Assembly: GCF_001905095.1 (NCBI RefSeq)
Contig: NZ_LWLS01000090.1
Location: forward strand, 1 to 58,139
DNA from: Micromonospora sp. CB01531
GTDB lineage: Bacteria > Actinomycetota > Actinomycetes > Mycobacteriales > Micromonosporaceae
Length of the DNA stretch: 58,139 nt
Reading direction: 5' to 3'
Shown piece by piece: positions 51,503 to 58,139 of the stretch (position 1 is its first letter; every line of letters starts with the position of its first letter). A model generated the notes under the pieces. The model saw only the letters and a program-made list of their open reading frames with translations. It had not been told where the DNA came from and did no database searches. The position numbers were made by a program, and so were the translations under genes.

Positions 51503-51787
51503 TTAGACTTGTGCGAGAGATACGCTTCCGACGACCTTTGCGATAATGCAAAGCGGACTGCCAGCGCACAGCACTACATCGCCTGGCACCAGGCCGGTAA
51601 CGTGACTTCCCCGGGGAACAAAACGGTGGACATCAGTTCCGCCGTCTTTGCCGCTGCCTGGCACCGCCACCCGGGAGAGGTTGGCATCAACCGTTTCGGC
51701 TCCCTGCCAGACTCCGTACACGAACGGACTCCGAGGGTTCTGCTTCTTGATGGCACTGGCGAGCCGAGACACAGGATTCTTAGGCAC
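51503..51787 (-). CDS. Minor tail component
   Basis: This 94-residue protein (MPKNPVSRLASAIKKQNPRSPFVYGVWQG...) is beta-rich and resembles an OB-like small domain (VHRFVPRGSHVTGLVPGDVVLCAGSPLCIIAKVVG). It overlaps the end of the upstream minor tail gene by 8 bases. Probably part of the tail tip. Confidence 0.65.
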   Translation of the reverse strand: MPKNPVSRLASAIKKQNPRSPFVYGVWQGAETVDANLSRVAVPGSGKDGGTDVHRFVPRGSHVTGLVPGDVVLCAGSPLCIIAKVVGSVSLAQV

Positions 51788-52892
51788 CGAGGATCAACCC
51801 CTTCGAGCTTCCGGTGAACTGCCCTGGCCCAAGGGGAATACTGAGGCTGTCAATCTGGTGGACCTCTACGCGGCCATCGGCGTACACGAACCTGACGAAA
51901 TCCCCAGCGTCTAAAGCCGGGTTGGGAATTGCCGTGAAATCGAGCGAGTAACCCAGCCCGGTATGCCGAGCTAACTCAGCGCGCGCACGCTGGTAACACT
52001 GAGCCTCAGTGGTTAACGTCGTGTCCTCGATGACGTTCACAGCTTTGCCGAATGGGCCGCCATAGCGGAGGGGCGAGGAGGGGTCTGAGTTATACAGAGA
52101 TGCCTCAACGATCCCGCCCTCTGGGGTGGTAGCCCCGATGACGGTTACGCCGTTGTAGATGCCTTCACGGCTGTAGGAGTGGCCTGCGTCCACCAGGACG
52201 CCACCCTCCCCGGCGGCCAGGTCAAGAACGGTGCCGACAACGGAGGTAAGCTCAACCACAGGGCTGACCTTTGGGCTTCCGTTTACGTCGAAATACAGCC
52301 GACCACCCATGTTCTTTGCCAGCTCGGAGATAGCGTCCCAGTAGCTTGTCTGGCCGAACGTGTGCCCACCGGGAATGCGATAGTCGGTGACGCCCTCCTC
52401 GAACACCGACGCGTACGTAGCGTTCAAATACGGGTAATACCAATTGAGGAATTCCACAATCACGGCAGAGGCCATCCAGCCGGACCGGCTGACAAACCCT
52501 CGGATGCCAGTAGTGGAGAGTCCCTTGGAGCGGTCATAGAGCTGAGCCGTGGGGATGGCTGCGGTTTCCTGCCAATCGGTGACCTCTAGCCGGAATATCC
52601 CAAGGGGCACCAGCTCTTCAGCGCCATTCGGATAAACAACCCCTTGGCGGACACGCACCTCAGTGCCGAGCGGAGACAGAGTTGTGTTGAGAGTGGGGAC
52701 AAGCCGGGGGTCAGCAATAGTGACACTGCCAGACCTCCGGATTTGCCCGTCCAACTCGACTCTAATATTCCCGTCGCTAACCGGCAGGTTGGAAGCGACC
52801 ATTACCCCGTCGTAGTAGATATCAACAACGGTCTTTCGGCGGCCTGATTCAGCGACACGCCTGATGAAGTTCTGCGATAGCGGGGAATACAT
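51780..52892 (-). CDS. Minor tail protein (DUF5047-like)
   Basis: I choose ATG 52892 (370 residues, MYSPLSQNFIRRVAESGRRKTVVD). It matches the DUF5047 pattern of actinophage baseplate/tail-tip proteins: 'ASNLPVSDGNIRVELDGQIRRSGSVTIADPRLVP' and 'LGIFRLEVTDW'. Strongly beta-rich. It follows the distal tail protein-like gene. Confidence 0.8.
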   Translation of the reverse strand: MYSPLSQNFIRRVAESGRRKTVVDIYYDGVMVASNLPVSDGNIRVELDGQIRRSGSVTIADPRLVPTLNTTLSPLGTEVRVRQGVVYPNGAEELVPLGIFRLEVTDWQETAAIPTAQLYDRSKGLSTTGIRGFVSRSGWMASAVIVEFLNWYYPYLNATYASVFEEGVTDYRIPGGHTFGQTSYWDAISELAKNMGGRLYFDVNGSPKVSPVVELTSVVGTVLDLAAGEGGVLVDAGHSYSREGIYNGVTVIGATTPEGGIVEASLYNSDPSSPLRYGGPFGKAVNVIEDTTLTTEAQCYQRARAELARHTGLGYSLDFTAIPNPALDAGDFVRFVYADGRVEVHQIDSLSIPLGPGQFTGSSKGLILGA

Positions 52893-52897
52893 TTGAC

Positions 52898-54358
52898 CTA
52901 CAGATTCCGTTGAAGAACGTCCAACCAACTCGTGTGGTTGTTGAGAACTGCTTGCCAACTGGCGTTCTGGTCAAGAACGCTCTGCCAGCTCCGCAGAAGG
53001 AGGGATTCCTGAACCGTCGCCGGCCGATCAACTTCGATGTACGAAAGGGTCAGCAGGTGGACAAGCTCTCCACCGACCGGTCCAATTCGCTTTCGAGAGA
53101 GCTGCGTGATCTCTAGGTACAGATCGTCCTCACCCGTGACGGTCGGGCCTGCTGTCTGGAGGAGGAGTGTTCCGCCCTCCTTGACCAGCGTTTGAAGATC
53201 CCGCCAATAGGAGTCAGATTCCCAGGCTCCCCCAATGGGGAAGGTGGCAATCGTGAACTCACCTTCTCGACCACCCAGGGTGTCTGTGAGAACGACCTTG
53301 TTGCTCCGACCTAATACCTCGAACTCACCGAGAATTCTCCGAGGACGGTCCACATCGTTGAGGTCCACCATGTTGACGCGCCGGCTAAGCGCCGGCTGAC
53401 CAACTGACTTCAGCCACACCGTTCCCGGTGATGGAGCTGGGATTGCTACGTCTCCGGTTCTGACGTTCTCGTAGAGGGCGTAGTAGTAATCCCGTGGACC
53501 CTCGACTTGGAAGTCCTTCCACAGGAATGCCTGAGGCAGAACGTCTGTGTTTCCCGCTTCAGCGCGGACTCCAAGGCCAGCCAGGCTGCCGGCTGACAAT
53601 GACGTGTCGATCGTAGACAGTTGCCAGCCGCTAGGCTCGGTTGCACTCTCGGACCAAGCCTTAGCGCTAATGGAGGTGTTGAAGACTTCCAGCTTGACGT
53701 ACCACGCGGAATTGACCACCCACGGTCCGAGGTCAACATTGGCCCCGCTAAGGCCCGTCAGCGTTCCACCAACCCGCTTCAGAAGACTCAGGATCATTCG
53801 CCCTGAGGTATTGAGCGTGAGTTGTGCTACGTAGTAGTTATTGGGGTCGGTCATTCGCCCGAGCACCCAGCCGGTGAAGTTGCCTCCAACCGGAATCTTC
53901 GGGAACTGGATTCGGCCACGGACACGCTGGTTGAATGTGTTGGTGAGGAAGTAGCCGTAGTACAGGTTGTTGACCGCACCCACGAACACGCCTGCGTCAG
54001 TACCGTTTACGAAGAAGGCTGAAGCAGCCCCACCGCCGGTAGTCCACTGTCGCTCTGAGGTGGATGTGCCCCATTCGTTGCTTACGGTTCGGTTGAACAG
54101 ATCCGTGTAGCTGACTGAGGTGACGACCGCTTCATATTGGAAGTTCTTCCCAATCGGAGCCTCGAAGTCGGTGATACCGAATGAGCCCCCTGACATCGCA
54201 ACCCGGTCTGCACCACGGACCCCGACAGGGGCACTAGCCCCCGTCGGGTCGATCCGCTGAATCCGCACCGTGCTAAAGGGACTTGGAGCCGTGACGGTCA
54301 AATCAAAGCCGGGGGAGTGGTACGAGTTGTTGTACGTGGCATTAACCGCGACCGGCAT
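52898..54358 (-). CDS. Minor tail protein
   Basis: This 486-residue protein follows the tape measure in the same transcript (TAATG overlap). It contains a concanavalin-like lectin segment in the middle (RMTDPNNYYVAQLTLNTSGRMILSLLKRVGG ... WYVKLEVFNTSISAKAWSESATEPSGW), and a C-terminal distal-tail-like part (WRDLQTLVKEGGTLLLQTAG ... ITQLSRKRIGPVGG). It may bind host surface glycans. Confidence 0.8.
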   Translation of the reverse strand: MPVAVNATYNNSYHSPGFDLTVTAPSPFSTVRIQRIDPTGASAPVGVRGADRVAMSGGSFGITDFEAPIGKNFQYEAVVTSVSYTDLFNRTVSNEWGTSTSERQWTTGGGAASAFFVNGTDAGVFVGAVNNLYYGYFLTNTFNQRVRGRIQFPKIPVGGNFTGWVLGRMTDPNNYYVAQLTLNTSGRMILSLLKRVGGTLTGLSGANVDLGPWVVNSAWYVKLEVFNTSISAKAWSESATEPSGWQLSTIDTSLSAGSLAGLGVRAEAGNTDVLPQAFLWKDFQVEGPRDYYYALYENVRTGDVAIPAPSPGTVWLKSVGQPALSRRVNMVDLNDVDRPRRILGEFEVLGRSNKVVLTDTLGGREGEFTIATFPIGGAWESDSYWRDLQTLVKEGGTLLLQTAGPTVTGEDDLYLEITQLSRKRIGPVGGELVHLLTLSYIEVDRPATVQESLLLRSWQSVLDQNASWQAVLNNHTSWLDVLQRNL

Positions 54359-57300
54359 TACACACCCCCCAGGGCCTTGATTAGCTCTTCAGCCTTTTCA
54401 TCGAATACAATTTCGGCGTCACGCTTGACACCATCGACGTACACAGTGACGTTCACCGGCCTGTCTGAATCGGCAATCTTCTGCTCAAGGGCCTTGCCCT
54501 GAGCGGCATTCAGAGCCAGCTCGTTAGCCCCGGTCTTGTTGATGAACGGGGTGTTCGGAGCGACGTAACCGCCGTTGTCGTAGGCCCAGTGAACGTGGTC
54601 CCAGTGGTCCTGCTCGATGGTTCCACCAGTGAACCTGTGGAAAGCGCCGTTCTTAATCTGGCGACCGCCAGCAGGCGAGAAGATGAGTTCCTTCGTGCCT
54701 TTGCCATAGTTCTGGGAAATCCAGTTGAAGACATCCCACGAGGGCGGAAGGTCAACCGCTCGACCCAGAGCGTGATAACTCCGGTTGCCAGTTGACGTAA
54801 TGGCACCAGGGCGGAAGCCAGAGATGAGCGGAAGCCCAGGGAACTGTTGCCGAAGAACAGCCATCATCTTCAGCCAGCCCATACCTCCACCGTTCGGAGA
54901 CCCACCGAGGATTTCGGGGAACTTCGTTCCGGAGAAGTCGAATCGCATAGGCCAATTGACCTGACCACCCTTGGCGAACATCCCGCCGATAGGCAGAGCG
55001 CCATGACGGTTGATGTAATCAAGCGCCGGCTTGCCAAGATTCTTCGCAGCCTTGGCCCGAATCATGTACTCCTGATCGGAGGCCATAATCGGAATCTTGT
55101 CGCCGGTGGGTCCACCAGGGCCACGGATCTCACCACCGGCCTTCTTGCCTATACCGCCGTTCTTGAGACCTTCGCCCTTCTCGAACTGCCAGGCTTTACG
55201 CTCAGCCTGCAATGCCTTCTGGTAGGACATCCCAGGGTTAGCAGCAACCTTCTGAGCCGCAAGGATCTCGGTGATCTGCTTGGCTACGTTGGTGAAGCCC
55301 ATCAGCTCCAGGAGCGTCTTGACGTCCTTCGGGACCTTGCCGTAGGTGTCGATGAGCTTCTGGGCCTCGGCCTTAGTTTCCTTGCTCTTGCCGAACTCGT
55401 CCTTCAGAGCGTTCGTACGGTCCCTGTGCCGACGAATAGCGAGATCCATCGGGACGCCGGAGGCGATGTCCTGAAGCATCATTTCGTAGCTAGCCTGAGT
55501 GGCAGCCTTCAACATGTCGCGGTTTGCCTGACCAGCCTTAGTCTTCTCATCAAGCGTCGACTTGTTCTGCTTGATGGAATCCCTCAAGGCGAGAAGCGAC
55601 TTGTTCCACTGGTCGCTAGCGTTCTGTGCAGACATAGCCGTGGTAGCCTGGGTCTGCATAGCTTGCCTGGCGTTATTAACCGCATCCTTGAGAGAGACTT
55701 GCTTGTCGATGGTCTGGTCAAGGATTCCGTTCCAGTTACCGAACACTCCAGACAGACCAGTAGCAGTCAAGTCCAGGTTGCCAAGCTTGTTTTGCCACTC
55801 TTCGGTAGCCTTCGAGTTCGTCTCGGTAAGACCCTGCCACTGCTTTCCGATGTCGATACTGTCGGCAACCCCACCAACGCCCTTGCGCCAGTCGGCGAGG
55901 TCCTTTGCCAATCCCGAGAAGAAGGATTTGCGGTCTCCGGTGGAGAACCGAGCAACCACCTCGAATAGCTTCTGGAAGCCAAGGAGCAAGAAGGAGACCG
56001 CATGAAGGAGTCCGTAGGCAATCGCAGTCAAAGCCAGCATTGCGACCTGGACAACCTTGATGACAAGCACCACTGCGCTGAGTGCAATCGATACCAAGTA
56101 AATCGGTGCGGCTAGCAATCGGAAGATCTGGGCAAGATCCTTGCTCTCGAAGCCAAGGAATCCGAAGGTCTTCTCTAGTGACTGGGCTGCCCCGATCACG
56201 TTGTCTACGGCCGGCAGAAGTGCGTCCTTGATGACGTCCTTGATGAAGTTGAACGCCTGAAGCATCCCCAGGCGAACCTTCTCTGAGCGGGCGTACAACA
56301 CCCCCAGAGCGGTCATTAACGCCCCGATAGCCAGGACGGCAACTGCTATCCAGCCACCCATACCGGCAAGAGGACCGCCGATGAGGGAGAGGGACTTCAT
56401 CGCCAGAGAGGCAGCGTTGGCCACTCCGGACAGAGCCGTGCCGAAGATACCGATGGCGATTGCCGCTGGGCCTGAGGCCAACGTCAGAAGGATGACCTGG
56501 CGGACGAGTTCTTTCTGCTCGGGATTCAGGGCTTGGTATGCAGACCAGATATCTCGGACCTTGCCGATTAGCCGCCCGAGCCAATCGATTAGCTTTGGGA
56601 GACCCGCGATTAGCTCATCAATAAGACCGAGGACTACTGGCCTGATGGCGTTGATCGCCCCGATGATCTCCTCGCGGTTTCGATCGAACGCAAATCCCAC
56701 CCGAGCCTGAATGTCTTCCGTGAACGCCTGCCAAACACCACCCAGGGTCGCAGCGGCCTTTGTTGCACCAGAGAGGTACTTCGGAGAGTTGCCGAGCTTG
56801 ATGAATGCTGCGTTCAGTTGTTCGGCCGATACTTCGCCCGCCTTGAATGCCTCCCGAAGGTCATCGAGCGTTTTGTACCCGAGGATTTTCGCGGCTTCAG
56901 CGAACACGTTGATGCCGTCCGGAACGTGCTCAGCAAACTGCTGTCGCAGGTCGTCCATCCCGATAGCACCCTTAGAAAGGATCTGGGTGTACGCCATCAG
57001 GGCCAAGCTCGCCCTCTCGGGACCGGCAACACCTCTGGTTAGGAAGATGTTGCTAAGCGCCTGCATACTCTTGTAGAGGTCCTTCTCCTTGACCCCTACA
57101 GAAGCAAGCTTCTGTGCGTACGAAATAGCATCTTCAGTGTTGAAGAGGGGGCTCTCGATCGCAATTCTCTGGATCTCCCGGATAACCTTCTCTACGTCCG
57201 CAGCCGGACCAAGAAGGGCCTCCATTGAGGCACGGGCATAACCAACGTTGGTGGCGAACTTCAGGCCATCAAAAGCAAGCTTGCCCATCACTAGGGCAGC

Positions 57301-57966
57301 AGGCCCGGTCAGGAACGTCGTGGCAAACCCACCAAGCAACTGAAGCTGAAAGGACGCCAGGCCCAGTCGAGTCGAGAGCTGAGAGAGCGTATGCGACGCG
57401 GCGTCAAAGGCCCTTGCAACCTCGATGCCAGAGCGCTTTGCAGCAGCGGTTACAGCGTTAAACTGGCTCTGGATCTCCCCAGGCTTCACGGACTTGCCTG
57501 TAGCAGCCTGAGCGGCTACCTCAGGGCTTGCACCGAGGGCACGCATGGTTCGGTACTTGAATGCCTTGTCCATGTCCGCCTGGGCCTGCTTAGCGGCCTT
57601 CAAGGACTCAGCAGCATCGGCCTTCTCAATGGCCTGCTTCTTCTTGTACCAAGCGCTCAGCTCGTTGAGCCGGCGTTGCTGATCCTTCTGTTCAGCGGCA
57701 ATACTCTGCTTGCGCTGCTTCTCAAGCTTCTGGAAGGACTGCATCTCCTTGTCAAGGTCCTTGAACGTGCCCTTACGACCTTTGTCAAGCTCCCGCATTC
57801 CCTTGCGAACTTGGTCAACTACCTTCTTGCTGTTCTGGCCAATGGCCTGATCCATGTCCCTGGCGAGACTTCGGAGATACTGATTGATCTCCTTCTGGGC
57901 AGCCTTGGCCTTCAGGCGAGGAGTGATCTCAATGAATGCCTTGCCTACGTTCGCACCGTCATTCAT
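54358..57966 (-). CDS. Tape measure protein with M15-like peptidase domain
   Basis: This 1202-residue protein sets tail length. Residues 1-150 are charged coiled coil. The middle has several hydrophobic segments (residues about 200-240, 460-560, 620-700), typical of channel-forming tape measures. Residues about 1000-1130 form a peptidase-like domain: SGFRPGAI (about 1050), SYHALGRAVD (H1065, D1072) and DHVHWA (1123-1128), the metal-site pattern of M15/VanY-type peptidases. It would locally open peptidoglycan during DNA injection. It is followed by minor tail genes and preceded by the tail chaperones. Confidence 0.92.
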   Translation of the reverse strand: MNDGANVGKAFIEITPRLKAKAAQKEINQYLRSLARDMDQAIGQNSKKVVDQVRKGMRELDKGRKGTFKDLDKEMQSFQKLEKQRKQSIAAEQKDQQRRLNELSAWYKKKQAIEKADAAESLKAAKQAQADMDKAFKYRTMRALGASPEVAAQAATGKSVKPGEIQSQFNAVTAAAKRSGIEVARAFDAASHTLSQLSTRLGLASFQLQLLGGFATTFLTGPAALVMGKLAFDGLKFATNVGYARASMEALLGPAADVEKVIREIQRIAIESPLFNTEDAISYAQKLASVGVKEKDLYKSMQALSNIFLTRGVAGPERASLALMAYTQILSKGAIGMDDLRQQFAEHVPDGINVFAEAAKILGYKTLDDLREAFKAGEVSAEQLNAAFIKLGNSPKYLSGATKAAATLGGVWQAFTEDIQARVGFAFDRNREEIIGAINAIRPVVLGLIDELIAGLPKLIDWLGRLIGKVRDIWSAYQALNPEQKELVRQVILLTLASGPAAIAIGIFGTALSGVANAASLAMKSLSLIGGPLAGMGGWIAVAVLAIGALMTALGVLYARSEKVRLGMLQAFNFIKDVIKDALLPAVDNVIGAAQSLEKTFGFLGFESKDLAQIFRLLAAPIYLVSIALSAVVLVIKVVQVAMLALTAIAYGLLHAVSFLLLGFQKLFEVVARFSTGDRKSFFSGLAKDLADWRKGVGGVADSIDIGKQWQGLTETNSKATEEWQNKLGNLDLTATGLSGVFGNWNGILDQTIDKQVSLKDAVNNARQAMQTQATTAMSAQNASDQWNKSLLALRDSIKQNKSTLDEKTKAGQANRDMLKAATQASYEMMLQDIASGVPMDLAIRRHRDRTNALKDEFGKSKETKAEAQKLIDTYGKVPKDVKTLLELMGFTNVAKQITEILAAQKVAANPGMSYQKALQAERKAWQFEKGEGLKNGGIGKKAGGEIRGPGGPTGDKIPIMASDQEYMIRAKAAKNLGKPALDYINRHGALPIGGMFAKGGQVNWPMRFDFSGTKFPEILGGSPNGGGMGWLKMMAVLRQQFPGLPLISGFRPGAITSTGNRSYHALGRAVDLPPSWDVFNWISQNYGKGTKELIFSPAGGRQIKNGAFHRFTGGTIEQDHWDHVHWAYDNGGYVAPNTPFINKTGANELALNAAQGKALEQKIADSDRPVNVTVYVDGVKRDAEIVFDEKAEELIKALGGV

Positions 57967-57970
57967 CTAC

Positions 57971-58139
57971 TCACCCCCCAAAGAAATCACGTAGTTCTTG
58001 CTTAGACGACATTTGCGGCTTCTCCTGCTCTTGCCCAGGCCGAAGAGCCGGCTTAGGGGCATTCCTTCTCAGGACGGCTCTCTGGGAATCCTTGAGGTCC
58101 TTGCCGGCCTGAGTGCTGAGGTAATAGACCGCTAGCTGT
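57971..58139 (-). CDS. Tail assembly chaperone, C-terminal end (cut by window end)
   Basis: The open frame from the window end reads QLAVYYLSTQAGKDLKDSQ... and stops at TGA 57971, just before the tape measure start. It is the C-terminal continuation of the frameshift product at 1-225. Joining the ends needs one extra base to stay in frame (giving ...DQP-x-QLAVYYLS). Basic, helical tail ending SSKQELRDFFGG. Confidence 0.75.
   Translation of the reverse strand, partial: QLAVYYLSTQAGKDLKDSQRAVLRRNAPKPALRPGQEQEKPQMSSKQELRDFFGG

Noticed and set aside
1..58139. tRNA genes and CRISPR arrays
   Set aside because: I found no cloverleaf with a TTCGA loop in an intergenic position and no regularly spaced repeat-spacer array.

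Overview
The window is essentially one complete genome of a temperate tailed phage (siphovirus-like) of an actinobacterium, most likely Streptomyces. The host guess rests on the high GC, frequent GTG/TTG starts, a serine integrase, a DnaE-type polymerase, ThyX, DUF6197 proteins and an M15-like endolysin with an SDHNPD motif. It is inference, because no search was run. The map looks circular: both window ends cut through the same minus-strand gene, the frameshifted tail assembly chaperone, and the halves rejoin in frame if one base is missing at the join.

Layout. (1) 9395 down to 1, continuing from 58139 down to 50076, is the minus-strand late operon. It holds large terminase, portal, scaffold, capsid, a GT-B glycosyltransferase, head-tail connectors, tail tube, an HNH gene, the two chaperones, a 1202-residue tape measure with an embedded M15-like peptidase domain, minor tail proteins, a glycine-rich fibre and small membrane proteins. 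(2) 9483-10499 is a short plus-strand operon lying between the large terminase and the probable small terminase. (3) 15693 down to 10438 is a minus-strand block: an Acb2/Tad1-type cyclic-nucleotide sponge, endolysin, a small membrane protein, a serine integrase with a candidate attP just upstream, a DUF4190-like membrane protein, a GT-A glycosyltransferase, small genes and the probable small terminase. (4) 15694-16828 is a non-coding control region with iterated sequence motifs. (5) 16829-22032 is a plus-strand accessory block of small genes separated by strong hairpins and very rich in CTAG. (6) 22033-49995 is the plus-strand early/replication region: DnaE polymerase, sliding-clamp-size unknown, NADAR protein, Cas4/RecB-like nuclease, DnaB-like helicase, split primase, DEDDy exonuclease, nucleotide-pool enzymes (DUF5664, MazG-like, ThyX), two sigma-like factors, a four-member paralogous family and many small unknowns. 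A minus-strand island at 27296-28842 holds an HNH gene, a Tad2 (DUF2829) anti-Thoeris protein, a dCMP deaminase and two small genes.

The genes form a replication and nucleotide-metabolism programme (plus) and a virion/lysis/lysogeny programme (minus), meeting at a bidirectional terminator at 50013-50051. Two recurrent elements tie the genome together. About 20 copies of ACAACTGAATA sit at gene starts on both arms, like a start-associated sequence. Six copies of a palindrome, TTGCATA-N8-TATGCAA, stand at the heads of plus-strand transcription units. Three separate operons carry likely counter-defence proteins against NAD/cyclic-nucleotide immune signalling: Acb2/Tad1, Tad2 and NADAR. Seven HNH/endonuclease VII-type genes are inserted at the ends of other genes.
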